From the NCBI GenBank assembly GCA_012032075.1, contig JAAURU010000092.1, positions 1 through 10,173 on the forward strand: a stretch of 10,173 nt of DNA, read 5' to 3'. Origin of the DNA: Flavobacterium sp. GTDB taxonomy: Bacteria; Bacteroidota; Bacteroidia; Flavobacteriales; Flavobacteriaceae. How positions within the stretch are numbered: the first letter of the stretch is position 1; each line of letters begins with the position of its first letter. The notes beneath the pieces are model-generated. The model searched no databases, was not told the origin of the DNA, and saw only the letters and a program-made list of their open reading frames with translations. Shown in pieces: positions 1 through 8,137 of the stretch. Both the position numbers and the translations under genes were made by a program.

Positions 1-490
1 CTAATTCATCACTTGTAGTTACTATCCCATTAAGATACATATAATCTTTACTATAGGATTGTAAGTCTAATGTAGAAACAATAAAATCTTGTTTGATTGT
101 TTTAATGGTAAAAATTAAATTTTTTCCAGTTCGTTTTTTTACTCTTTTACTTCCGATAAATGAAAAGTAACTTGATATTCTTTATCAGAATCTAAAGCTT
201 CATTTGGAACAAAGGCCAATGTATTAGTAGAAAGTGCTATTACTTTTCCATTGACACTTGGATTTATAGTAAACAAATCGCTATCTAATTGCTTATTTGG
301 TGTCCAATCAGCAGTATCAAATGCTAAAACCACTCTAATATCACTTTTTGCAGAAACGATTCCGCTACTAAAATTTAAGATATACTCTTTAAAGAGAGAA
401 AAATCAGAATTAAAATACTTTGCTATCTTTTGAACAAGAAATAAGTATCATTAAAACTAAGAATAGTTTTAAAAAGCGAGTAATTTTCAT
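1..490 (-). CDS. Alpha-2-macroglobulin family lipoprotein, N-terminal part (partial, frameshifted)
   Basis: This is the 5' end of a gene that runs off the left edge. The start ATG at 488-490 opens a lipoprotein signal peptide (MKITRFLKLFLVLMILISC) with lipobox LISC, so the product should be lipid-anchored in the envelope. The following sequence, with IVSAKSDIRVVLAFDTADW and later FTIKTIKQDFIV, matches my memory of the N-terminus of large Bacteroidota alpha-2-macroglobulin-like proteins, which are thought to trap proteases in the periplasm. Two frameshifts interrupt it. One extra base lies near the A-run at 412-415 (in-frame TAA directly after it on the minus strand). One base is missing around 139-146, next to a run of seven T. 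Correcting both gives a continuous frame from 490 to base 1. Both are probably sequencing errors. Family assignment is by recognition only; the thioester domain lies outside the window. Confidence 0.7.
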
Positions 491-541
491 AATACTAAGA
501 ATTTGAGCGTGAAACAAGATGGATTTAAACTAAACAGATTT

Positions 542-577
542 TAAAGGTAGTAAAAAAATTAATAAAAATCCGACAAA
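542..577 (-). promoter_or_regulatory. Weak candidate promoter for the alpha-2-macroglobulin gene
   Basis: On the minus strand a TTTG (574-577) is followed after 24 nt by TACCTTTA (542-549), close to the Bacteroidota consensus TTTG-N17-23-TAnnTTTG. The spacer is slightly long and the last base of the -7 box deviates. It lies about 50 nt upstream of the ATG at 490. Confidence 0.3.
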
Positions 578-579
578 AA

Positions 580-1020
580 TTATCTTTTCAATCTAAAAAA
601 AGCTCGCAATAACAAAGCACATTCATTTTCCATAACACCAGAAATGACCTTTGTTTTTGGATGTAATTGTGTTCCCATAGTTATAAAACCTCTAGTGACA
701 TCTGAAGCTCCATAAACTATTTTAGAAATTTGACTCCAATACAACGCTCCAGCACACATTTGACAAGGTTCAAGAGTAACATACAAAGTACAATCTTTTA
801 AATATTTACCACCCAAATAGTTAGCTGCACTTGTTATGGCTTGCATTTCTGCATGTGCTGTAACATCATGGAGCAATTCTGTTAAATTATGACTTCTAGC
901 AATTACTTTATCATCAATAACTATTACAGCACCAACAGGAATTTCTCCTTTTTCAAAAGCAGTTTCGGCCTCAACTAAGGCTTTTTTCATAAAATATTCG
1001 TCGGTAAAAATATTTTCCAT
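580..1020 (-). CDS. tadA: tRNA-specific adenosine deaminase (CDA-fold nucleoside deaminase)
   Basis: The 146-aa product is a zinc-dependent deaminase of the cytidine-deaminase fold. The zinc and catalytic signature is complete: H56-A-E58 (zinc ligand and proton shuttle) and P85-C86-x-x-C89 (zinc ligands), preceded by the substrate-pocket stretch GEIPVGAVIV (25-34). TadA converts A34 to inosine in the anticodon of tRNA-Arg(ACG) so that it can read CGU, CGC and CGA. The length and the N-terminal DEYFMKKALVEAE helix fit TadA better than free-base guanine or cytosine deaminases, though a guanine deaminase cannot be excluded by eye. It is a single intact frame, divergent from the gene at 1081, with a 60-nt gap between the two starts. 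Confidence 0.85.
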   Translation of the reverse strand: MENIFTDEYFMKKALVEAETAFEKGEIPVGAVIVIDDKVIARSHNLTELLHDVTAHAEMQAITSAANYLGGKYLKDCTLYVTLEPCQMCAGALYWSQISKIVYGASDVTRGFITMGTQLHPKTKVISGVMENECALLLRAFFRLKR

Positions 1021-1080
1021 TTTCCAAAATTACAATTTCTTTGGAATAATTATTGATAGTACTATTAAAAAGCTTTTAGT

Positions 1081-1968
1081 ATGCAAAAATTAAATATATC
1101 AATCCCAAAACCATGTCATGAAAACTGGGATAAAATGCTTCCTGATGAAAAAGGGAAATTTTGTCAATCTTGCGCTAAAACTGTTTTTGATTTTACTAAA
1201 AATAGTGCTGATGAAATAGTTAGCATATTTGAAAAAAATAAAACAGAAAAAATCTGCGGTAGATTTAGAACAGCACAACTTGAAAATATAAAAATTGAGA
1301 TTCCAGAAGCTGTTTTATATCGTCAAACTTCATTTAGAAAAGTATTTTTATTGGCATTATTTGTTGTTATGGGAACTACTTTGTTTAGTTGTAAAAACTT
1401 TAATAACGATTACCAAACCCTAGGAGAAGTAGTTGTCGTTGAAGATACAATAAAAACAAAAATAGATACTGTAGAGAAAGCTATTGAAATTAAAAAAGAC
1501 AGTATAATTGATAAAAAGTGCAGCACTATTTCTGAAATGAATACGGTTATTGCTCCAAAAGAAATAGAGCCAATTGAACCACCTATGATTACTGGTGATA
1601 TCGTTATGGGGATTCCAGCCTTACCTGATTATGACGCTTTAATTAAAGAAAATAAAGAATATTACGATTTACATGAAGTTAGCAAAAAACCTGTCTTCAA
1701 AAATGAAGATAAAGACTTCTCTAATTTTATCTTAAAAAATTTAGAACTACCTGATAATTTAATTGATAATGAACTCGTTTTAAGTAAATTTACAATAGAT
1801 TCTTTAGGTAACATGAAAAATATCACTATTGCAAGAGGTAAAAACATTGAATTAAATAATGAAATTATTAGGGTTTTAAAATTATCTCCAAAATGGGTTC
1901 CAGGTGAAATTAATGGTAAAAAAGTCAATGTACAAATGCATTATCCTATTCGAATAAAACTCAAATAA
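1081..1968 (+). CDS. Membrane protein with N-terminal Cys motif and TonB C-terminal-like domain
   Basis: The 295-aa product has three visible parts. Residues 1-67 form a small cysteine-containing module: IPKPCHENW with C12, then FCQSCAKTVFDFT with C28-x-x-C31, then ICGRF with C59, a plausible four-Cys metal site facing the cytoplasm. Residues about 88-104 form one hydrophobic helix ending in LFSC. Residues about 105-200 are a charged, low-complexity, Lys/Glu-rich linker that would span the periplasm. Residues about 205-295 resemble a TonB C-terminal domain, with FTIDSLGNMKNITIARG and the closing YPIRIKL strand. The layout suggests an energy-transducer-like protein or a relative that does not necessarily work with ExbB/ExbD, since no exbBD genes are visible. 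The N-terminal module recurs in Bacteroidota membrane proteins from memory; its role is unknown to me. The frame is intact. Confidence 0.65.
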   Translation: MQKLNISIPKPCHENWDKMLPDEKGKFCQSCAKTVFDFTKNSADEIVSIFEKNKTEKICGRFRTAQLENIKIEIPEAVLYRQTSFRKVFLLALFVVMGTTLFSCKNFNNDYQTLGEVVVVEDTIKTKIDTVEKAIEIKKDSIIDKKCSTISEMNTVIAPKEIEPIEPPMITGDIVMGIPALPDYDALIKENKEYYDLHEVSKKPVFKNEDKDFSNFILKNLELPDNLIDNELVLSKFTIDSLGNMKNITIARGKNIELNNEIIRVLKLSPKWVPGEINGKKVNVQMHYPIRIKLK

Positions 1969-1983
1969 GTTAAAACAAAAGCT

Positions 1984-1991
1984 TAAATTTG
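1984..1991 (+). promoter_or_regulatory. Candidate -7 box of a dxs promoter
   Basis: TAAATTTG matches the Bacteroidota -7 consensus TAnnTTTG exactly and sits 12 nt upstream of the chosen dxs ATG at 2004, implying a very short leader. No convincing TTG/TTTG -33 element is seen at the usual spacing, so confidence is moderate. The box argues against translation from the TTG at 1989, which lies inside it. Confidence 0.4.
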
Positions 1992-2003
1992 CATTTTGTT
2001 TTA

Positions 2004-3775
2004 ATGGAAAATAACATTCTTGATACAATTTACAACCCTACTGATTTAAGAAAACTTTCTGAAAATCAATTACCGCAATTAGCCAGAGAATTGAGGGATT
2101 TTATTATTGATATTATTTCTCAAAAAGAAGGTCATTTAGGAGCTAGCCTTGGTGTTGTTGAGTTAACTATTGCGTTACATTATATTTTTAATACTCCAGA
2201 AGATTTGTTGGTTTGGGACGTAGGTCATCAAGCTTATGGACATAAAATTTTAACCGAAAGAAAAGCTAATTTTGATACCAATAGAGAATTAAGCGGTATT
2301 TCTGGTTTTCCAAAACGAAGTGAAAGTATTTATGATACTTTTGGTGTGGGTCATTCTTCTACTTCTATTTCTGCAGCTCTTGGAATGGCAATTGCTTCTC
2401 AATTAAAAGGAGAAACAGAAAAACAACACATAGCCGTTATTGGAGATGCATCAATTGCTAGTGGTATGGCTTTTGAAGGTTTGAATCATGCTGGTGTTAC
2501 AACTGCTAATTTACTGGTAATCTTAAATGATAATGCTATTGGTATTGATCCAAGTGTAGGTGCTTTGAAAGATTATTTAACTGCTGTAAAAGAAGGTAAA
2601 AATCCGAAACAAAATAATATTATCAAATCTTTAAAATTTGATTATTCTGGCCCAATTGACGGACATGATTTACCAAAATTAATTTCAGAATTAAACCGAT
2701 TAAAAAAGGTAAAAGGTCCAAAGTTTCTTCACGTAATAACAACAAAAGGAAAAGGCTTACAATTAGCCGAAGAACATCAGGTAAAATATCATGCTCCTGG
2801 AAAATTTGAAGCAAAAACTGGGAAAATTCATCCGAAAAATGAAGAAGGATTACCTCCAAAATTTCAGGATGTTTTTGGACATACTTTGGTAGCATTGGCC
2901 AAACAAAACAAAAAAATTATTGGAATAACACCTGCAATGCCTTCTGGTTCTTCGATGAAATACATGATGGAAGCTATTCCTGACAGAGCTTTTGATGTTG
3001 GCATTGCCGAACAACATGCTGTCACTTTATCAGCAGGAATGGCAACGCAAGGTATGGTTGTATTTTGTAATATTTATTCCACTTTTTTACAACGTGCTTA
3101 TGATCAAGTAATTCATGATGTAGCTTTACAAAAACTACCCGTTATCTTCTGTTTAGACAGAGCTGGACTAGTAGGTGAAGATGGAGCCACACATCATGGT
3201 GTTTTTGATATTGCTTATTTGAATTGTATTCCTAATTTGATTATTTGTGCTCCAATGGATGAAATTGAGTTACGAAATATGATGTACACTGCTCAATTAG
3301 GTTTGGAAAACCCAATAGCCATTCGCTATCCAAGAGGAAGAGGAGAAATTGTAGAATGGCAAAAACCATTTGATAAAATTGAAATTGGTAAAACCAAAAT
3401 GCTTAAAAAGGTTCGAAAATTGCTTTTCTTTCTACAGGAACTATTGGAAATAATGTTACCAAAGCCATTACATTATGTGAAAAACCATATGCAGTAGGTC
3501 ATTTTCATTTTCAATTTGTAAAACCATTAGACAAAGAAGCTTTAAGTGAAATTTGCACTCAATATGAATCAATTATTACAATTGAAGATGGAGTAATTAT
3601 TGGAGGTTTTGGTTCCCTTGTAAATCAATTTATATTAGAAAACAACTATAGTAACAAAGTAATTAACCTTGGTATTCCAGATGTTTTTATTGAACATGGA
3701 AGTGTTCAACAATTGCAACAAATTTGTAAACTAGACGTTAACAGTATTATTAACCAAATCAATATTTTAATTTAA
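2004..3775 (+). CDS. dxs: 1-deoxy-D-xylulose-5-phosphate synthase (one frameshift)
   Basis: DXS condenses pyruvate and glyceraldehyde 3-phosphate, using thiamine diphosphate, to start the MEP isoprenoid pathway. The start at ATG 2004 (MENNILDTIY) is preferred over an in-frame TTG at 1989, which overlaps a promoter box. Diagnostic motifs are WDVGHQAYGH (71-80), GVGHSSTSIS (114-123), the ThDP-binding GDAS (147-150) to LNDN (174-177) segment, and IAEQHA with the cofactor-activating Glu336. Later GATHHGVFD belongs to the transketolase central domain. The frame breaks at a five-A run (3405-3409). Adding one A restores KMLKKGSK and then the whole C-terminal transketolase domain to the TAA at 3773-3775, giving 590 aa, a normal length for this family. 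DXS is usually essential when the MEP pathway is the only route, so a sequencing deletion is likelier than a pseudogene. The next gene starts 2 nt later, so the two are probably co-transcribed. Confidence 0.93.
3405..3409 (+). other. Frameshift site in dxs (one A missing)
   Basis: A five-A homopolymer where six A are needed to keep the frame. Upstream frame reads on into a non-conserved tail ending at 3497; the shifted frame carries the conserved C-terminal domain. Confidence 0.85.
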
Positions 3776-3777
3776 TT

Positions 3778-4721
3778 ATGAAGAAAGCCTTCCTACTAGG
3801 GTTTTTATTGTTTATCATTCAATTTAATTTTGCCCAAATCATCAGAACTACATTACCTGACACTATTTCGTATTGGAATAAATCAAACAAAATAGGTTTA
3901 GACATTTCGCAAATTACTTTTGTTAACTGGAATGCTGGAGGAAATAATTCCATTTCTGGGTTGCTTAAAGGCAATTTTATTAGAGAATATTCAAAGAAAA
4001 ATTTAAACTGGAAAAACGAATTAATTTTTCGCTATGGAATAAATAAACAAGAAGGTCAAGAAGTTAGAAAAACAGATGACCAATTTCAAATAAATTCGGC
4101 TTTTGGATATAGAACAGATACACTTTCCAACTGGTTTTATGCTGGAAAATTTACTTTTAACACACAGTTTGCTAATGGTTATTCCTATCCTAATACTGCC
4201 TTAGCTATTTCAAAACCTTTTGCTCCAGCTTATATTTTTCTGGGTGTGGGTGCTGAGTATTCCAGAAAAGATTTAAAGTTGAACTTATATTTATCTCCTT
4301 TGACGCAAAAACAACTTTAGTTTTAGATGAGCGTTTGGCTAATCAAGGTGCTTTTGGTGTTGACAAAGCTATCATTGATGAAACAACTGGAGAAATTATA
4401 ACTAATGGTAAAAAGTCTAGAACTGAAGTTGGGATTCTAGTTACTAATCAATGGGAAAATGAGATTTACAAGAATATTAATCTAGAACATCGAGTAAGTT
4501 TATATTCTGATTATTTGAATAACTTTGGAAATATCGATGTGGATTGGCAATTGCAGTTAAACATGACGATAAATGAATATGTGAGAGCAAATATAGGCAC
4601 TCATATTTTATATGATGATGACATTAAAGCCAAAGAAGAAATTGATGGTGAGCAAGTAATTGTAGGTCCTAAACTTCAATTAAAACAATTACTAGGTGTT
4701 GGCTTGGTATATAGTTTTTAA
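3778..4721 (+). CDS. DUF3078-family exported protein (one frameshift)
   Basis: Restored, this is a 314-aa exported protein. It has a signal peptide (MKKAFLLGFLLFIIQFNFA, likely cleaved before Gln20) and then a body rich in alternating beta-strand patterns with many aromatic residues, as in outer-membrane beta-barrels. The early stretch GLDISQITFVNWNAGGNNSI is characteristic of the DUF3078 family of Bacteroidota, whose function is not established to my knowledge. The frame breaks at a five-A run (4307-4311). One extra A turns the premature stop into QKTTLVLDERLANQG and joins it to the frame ending at the TAA 4719-4721. The gene follows dxs by 2 nt, so the two probably form an operon; I know of no functional link to isoprenoid synthesis. 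Confidence 0.75.
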
Positions 4722-4789
4722 AAAATCAACTTATCAACATTAACTTTTGATTACTTCTTTTTGTTTAAATTATAATTTAATTTTACAAA

Positions 4790-6051
4790 ATGTATGCTTT
4801 AATCGATTGTAATAATTTTTACGCTTCTTGCGAACGTGTTTTCCAACCTCAATACAATGGGAAACCAATAGCCATATTATCTAATAATGATGGCTGTATC
4901 ATTCGCGAAGTGATGAAGCTAAAAAACTAGGCATTCCTATGGGTGCTCCTGAATTTAAGGTAACAGATTTATTAAAACAACACAATGTAAAAGTATTTTC
5001 TTCCAACTATTCCTTATATGGAGACCTTAGTTATAGAGTCATGAAAATTTTAGAACATTTCACTCCTTGTGTTGAAGTGTATAGTATTGATGAAGCTTTT
5101 ATGAATTTTGAAGGTATGCAAATTGATAACTTTCATGACTATGGCTTGCAAATAAAAAACAGAGTTAAAAAATGGACCAGTATTCCTACAAGTATTGGGT
5201 TTGCACCAAGTAAAGCCCTTTCAAAAGTAGCTAATAAAATTGCACGAAAATTTCCTGAACATACAAATGGAGTTTATGTGATTGACACCGATGAAAAAAG
5301 AATCAAAGCCCTTAAATGGACTAAAATTGACGATATTTGGGGCATTGGAGCTAGATTAAGCAAAAAAATGAAAACCAAAAATATCCTAAGAGCTTATGAT
5401 TTTGTTCAACCTTACAATGAAGCTTTTATTAAAAAGGAAATGGGCGTTGTAGGCTTACGTTTAAAATATGAGTTAGAAGGGAAATCGGTTATTGACATTG
5501 AAGAACCCAAAAACAAGAAAAGCATTGCCATAACTCGTAGTTTTGAACAAAGTATTAATGAATATGCTGAATTGAAAGAAAGAATATCCACTTTTGCCAC
5601 TGTTTGTTCTGAGAAGCTTCGAAAACAAAAATCTTGCTGCTACAATGTGATTATTTATCTTCGAAAAGACAAGTATAAAAATCCTAATGATCGTTATAAT
5701 TTTTACAAGATGCAGAGCCTACCGTTTGCAACGAATTCAAGTATCACTATTAGCAATACCGCTATAAAAATGCTCCAAGAAATATATACTGAAGGAGAAA
5801 TATATAAAAAAGCAGGTGTAATTGTAACCCAAATTATTCCAGAAGACAAAAAGCAGTTTCATTTATTTGAAGAAGAAAACCCAAAGCATTTACTCTTAAT
5901 GAAAATAATGGATGATTTTCAGCTAAAAACAGGTGAACGAAAAATAAAATTGGCCAATCAAGATCTAAAAAGAACTTGGAAAATGAAACAAAATCATTTA
6001 TCCAAAAGATACACTACAAATATTAAGGAAATACTAGAAGTAAAATGTTAG
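4790..6051 (+). CDS. umuC: DNA polymerase V catalytic subunit UmuC (one frameshift)
   Basis: A Y-family translesion polymerase that copies past damaged bases, usually as UmuD'2C. After repair the product is 420 aa, near the 422 aa of E. coli UmuC. The metal-binding carboxylates fall at the same positions as in E. coli: D6 in MYALIDCNNFYASCE, and D101-E102 in YSIDEAF. The palm and thumb are followed by a helix-hairpin-helix-like DDIWGIGARL segment, and QFHLF at 356-360 fits a beta-clamp-binding motif. The frame breaks between 4903 and 4904: inserting one G gives GCIIARSDEAKKLG, the conserved reading. This is the one indel that is not in a homopolymer. The final seven bases overlap umuD, suggesting translational coupling. 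No E. coli-type LexA box is visible in the 68-nt gap upstream. Confidence 0.92.
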
Positions 6052-6478
6052 ACAACAATAAAAAACTACATTTTTTTATTCCTAATCCTGAAAATGGAAT
6101 TGAACTTCCTTTTATTTCAGAAGGTATAAAAGCAGGCTTTCCATCTCCAGCTGCCGATTTTGAAGAAACAAAAATAAGTTTGGATTCTTTTTTAATTAAA
6201 ACAAAGAAGCTACTTTTTATGCCAAAGCGAGCGGAAACTCTATGACAGGTGCTGGAATTGACGATGGTGATATTTTAGTAATTGATAAAAGCCTTGAACC
6301 TAGTGATAATAAAATTGCTATTTGCTTTATTGATGGAGAATTTACTGTAAAGCGAATAAAATTAATAAATAATAAACTATTCTTACAACCCGAAAACGAT
6401 TCCTATAAACCCATAGAAGTAAAAGAGGAAAACGAATTTATGATTTGGGGAATTGTTACTTATGTTATCAAAAAATGA
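6045..6478 (+). CDS. umuD: UmuD, autoproteolytic subunit of DNA polymerase V (one frameshift)
   Basis: UmuD is a LexA-like serine protease fold that cleaves itself upon RecA-filament contact, giving UmuD' that activates UmuC. Restored length is 144 aa. The catalytic pair is present: Ser66 in SGNSMTG and Lys103 in EFTVKRI. The cleavage region AGFPSPAADFEE places the scissile bond at Ala30-Gly31. E. coli UmuD has Cys-Gly there, while LexA has Ala-Gly as here. The frame breaks at a four-A run (6198-6201). One extra A gives IKNKEATFYAKASGNSM and links both halves. The start overlaps the umuC stop by 7 nt. The gene order umuC-umuD is the reverse of the E. coli order. Confidence 0.9.
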
Positions 6479-6501
6479 CTAGCTAAAAAATTAGCCAGTC
6501 A
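6470..6501 (-). terminator. Intrinsic terminator of the minus-strand transcript
   Basis: TGACTAGCTAA (6476-6486) and TTAGCCAGTCA (6491-6501) form an 11-bp stem around a 4-nt loop. On the minus-strand RNA the single mismatch becomes a G-U wobble, and the stem is followed by six U (A-run 6470-6475 on the plus strand). It overlaps the umuD stop codon. It would end the transcript of the gene at 6739-7464 after the repeat array, so the array is probably transcribed. In the plus direction there is no U-tract. Confidence 0.75.
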
Positions 6502-6516
6502 TCATTACGATTGAAA

Positions 6517-6747
6517 CAAAGGTTTTTTTGAATGATTAAGAGCCTTGTTCAATTGCGCTACTGTTTTATTTTATGTAGCTAAGCTTTTGTTTTATGTAGC
6601 TAAAGCTTTGTTAGATTGCGCTGAACTCTTATTCGATTGTGCTACTGTTTTGTTTAGTTGCGCTAAAGCTTTGTTTATTTGCGCTAAAGCTTATTCTATT
6701 TTTTCTAAAGCTTTGTTCGATTGAGATAGTGCTTTGTTTTATTGTTT
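6517..6747 (-). repeat. Degenerate 21-bp tandem repeat array with a heptad codon pattern
   Basis: About eleven consecutive 21-bp units read on the minus strand, in phase with no gaps, from 6747 down to 6517. The typical unit is GCGCAACTAAACAAAGCTTT plus A; as codons it reads A-Q-x-N-K-A-L. Clear units are 6664-6684, 6643-6663, 6622-6642, 6601-6621 and 6538-6558; units at 6685-6705 and 6517-6537 are more degenerate. Four units contain in-frame TAA (6739-6741, 6691-6693, 6592-6594 and 6571-6573), and the first of these is the stop codon of the 241-aa gene, which is in the same phase. The array therefore lies just after, and partly overlaps, the gene end and precedes the terminator. There are no unique spacers, so it is not a CRISPR. 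It may be a decayed coiled-coil-coding tail or a non-coding minisatellite in a 3' UTR. Confidence 0.85.
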
Positions 6748-7464
6748 TTTAAATTTTATTTTTGCAATGGCTTTGTATTGGGCTGACTTAGTGTCTAGTA
6801 TTGTAGCTAAATAATCTTTTGCTGTGTTTGCTAAACCAACTAAGTTATCTTCACTTTCATAGACAGTTCTGTTTCTTTCAGTTCTTGCGTTGTTTAGTGG
6901 AATGAAAGAATTTGCTACTGCTTGTGTGGTTTGTAGCATTTTTTCTTTTTTACTTTGATAAGTAGCTATTTGATACTCGGTTTCATTAGGTGTATAATTA
7001 GGTGTGTTTTCTAATATAGCAATTAATGCATCTAAGTTATTTGTACGCTGGTCGTAACTTAATTGTGAAGTGGAGTGATTAATTTGCTCCTCATTTGGGT
7101 CGTTTGTCTTTTTTGGTGGTGTTTTTTTTACTCCTTTTAGTTTACGCACAGCTGTCATGAAGTTTTCTAAATCTGCTTTGGTAACTCCTTCGGTTGCTTT
7201 GTAGGCTTTTCTTAGTTTTGTAAGTTGTGCGTTTAAAGGTTTAAATAAAGCTTCTCTTTCATCTACCGCGGTGGAATAAGGTGCTAGTAATTTGTTTACA
7301 CTTTCTTGCTTTGTAAATGATATAGTATAAACAGCTTGTAAATTTGATAAGGCTAGTTTAGGATTACTAGGGTTATAAAGAGTTCCTAGTGCTACAATGT
7401 TTGTGTTTAATAAATTGAGGTTTGCAATGTTTTTTGCATGCCCTACTTCTGAAGTTGATGCCAT
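6739..7464 (-). CDS. Conserved hypothetical 241-aa helical protein
   Basis: The product has no signal peptide and no membrane segment. It begins MASTSEVGHAKNIANLNLL and ends KAIAKIKFKKQ. It is rich in Lys, Asn, Thr and Ala with long predicted helices, interrupted by a charged, Pro/Lys-rich low-complexity linker near residues 114-130 (GVKKTPPKKTNDPNEEQ). From memory, proteins with the same N-terminal (MASTSE-GHAKN) and C-terminal (QYK-I--IKF) signatures occur in Bacteroidota as hypothetical proteins of about this length, which suggests that the gene is complete at this stop codon and not truncated by it. I know of no function. It is a single intact frame, divergent from the GIY-YIG gene with 205 nt between them. 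Its 3' end runs straight into the 21-bp repeat array. Confidence 0.65.
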   Translation of the reverse strand: MASTSEVGHAKNIANLNLLNTNIVALGTLYNPSNPKLALSNLQAVYTISFTKQESVNKLLAPYSTAVDEREALFKPLNAQLTKLRKAYKATEGVTKADLENFMTAVRKLKGVKKTPPKKTNDPNEEQINHSTSQLSYDQRTNNLDALIAILENTPNYTPNETEYQIATYQSKKEKMLQTTQAVANSFIPLNNARTERNRTVYESEDNLVGLANTAKDYLATILDTKSAQYKAIAKIKFKKQ

Positions 7465-7669
7465 ATGATTATATTTAAGATTTATTCGCTTTTAACGATA
7501 AAATAAATACAATTATTATGCATTAAGTTGTTTTTTATTTTAAAATTAACTTAATGATTAACTATTTTTAAAAAAATCAACTTTTTTGTTTATGATATCT
7601 TTTAATTCTTAAAATGTTTAACAATCAATTTAATATATTTACAAGAAAATCATATTTTTCGATTAAATC
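7465..7669. other. Divergent intergenic region with a 9-bp inverted repeat
   Basis: This AT-rich 205-nt gap separates two divergent genes. It contains a perfect inverted repeat, CATTAAGTT (7521-7529) and AACTTAATG (7548-7556), around an 18-nt AT-rich spacer. Since both genes point outward, it is not at a transcript end, so an operator or a leader hairpin is more plausible than a terminator. A TATATTTA at 7634-7641 is one base from the -7 consensus in front of the GIY-YIG gene, but without a -33 element. Nothing else is seen here. Confidence 0.4.
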
Positions 7670-7987
7670 ATGCTCAATCCACAATTAGGCTTTCATTCTT
7701 ATTATGTTTACATTATAACTAATAAATATAGATCAACTTTTTATATTGGGGTTACCAATAATTTAAAAGAAAGATTACAACAACATAAAGATAATATTGC
7801 AATTGGTAATAAAACATTTGCATCAAAATATAATTTAGAATTTTTAGTTTTCTATGAGAAGTTTTCTTGGATACAAGATGCTATTTTAAGAGAAAAAGAA
7901 TTAAAGAAATGGAGAAGAGATAAGAAATTAGAGTTAATAAGAAAAATGAATTCTAGTTTTGAGTTTTTGAATCATCATTTTGAGTAA
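7670..7987 (+). CDS. GIY-YIG family nuclease-like protein
   Basis: A 105-aa stand-alone GIY-YIG domain of the small UPF0213/YhbQ-like type. The signature tyrosines lie in YYVYIITNK (11-19) and FYIGVTNN (24-31). They are followed by Arg35 and His39 in LKERLQQHK, and by a Glu75 in LREKELKKW that fits the metal-binding glutamate. All expected catalytic positions are thus present. Proteins of this size are very common in Flavobacteriaceae, often in several copies; their biological role is unclear. The start at 7670 gives ten residues before the domain. The stop is 9 nt before a palindromic repeat element, and from memory such elements are often found beside these genes, which hints at a shared mobility or maintenance mechanism. 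Confidence 0.85.
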   Translation: MLNPQLGFHSYYVYIITNKYRSTFYIGVTNNLKERLQQHKDNIAIGNKTFASKYNLEFLVFYEKFSWIQDAILREKELKKWRRDKKLELIRKMNSSFEFLNHHFE

Positions 7988-7996
7988 CCGATAATT

Positions 7997-8120
7997 TGTC
8001 ATGCCGACGTAAGGAGGTATCACATAAAATGGGTTGATGATTTTGTGTTTATTATTTGTTTCTTTTAATTGACAAGGTTTTGTTAAGTGTTATGTGATTT
8101 CTCGTTGCCTCGAAATGACA
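7997..8120. repeat. Palindromic interspersed repeat element, copy A
   Basis: A 124-bp element with 31-nt imperfect inverted ends. The left arm (7997-8027) starts TGTCATGCCGACG; the right arm (8090-8120) ends CTCGAAATGACA. The arms match at 24 of 31 positions when one is reverse-complemented, with TGTCAT and ATCACATAA kept exactly. The interior is AT-rich and non-coding. It starts 9 nt after the GIY-YIG stop codon. It resembles a MITE or REP-like element; no target-site duplication is evident. Confidence 0.8.
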
Positions 8121-8137
8121 AGAATGTGAGGGGTATT

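Noticed and set aside
1018..1032. TAATTTTG four bases upstream of the tadA ATG as a leaderless promoter
   Set aside because: No -33 element at suitable spacing, and such motifs arise often in AT-rich DNA.
1384..1392. Lipobox-like LFSC in the TonB-like protein as a lipoprotein signal
   Set aside because: It lies about 100 residues from the start, after a soluble Cys module; an internal membrane helix is the simpler reading unless the true start is far downstream.
1662..1928. Minus-strand open frames inside the TonB-like gene, dxs (2623-2895) and umuC (5412-5600)
   Set aside because: They are shadows of well-supported plus-strand genes with no independent features.
1989..2003. TTG start for dxs at 1989, adding five residues
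   Set aside because: It overlaps a perfect -7 promoter box, and the ATG at 2004 gives the usual N-terminus.
2004..6478. dxs, DUF3078 gene, umuC and umuD as real pseudogenes
   Set aside because: Each has just one single-base indel with full conservation on both sides and no other damage, which fits sequence errors better than decay.
6517..6747. Possible CRISPR array
   Set aside because: Units are contiguous with no unique spacers, degenerate and of 21 bp; no cas genes are nearby.
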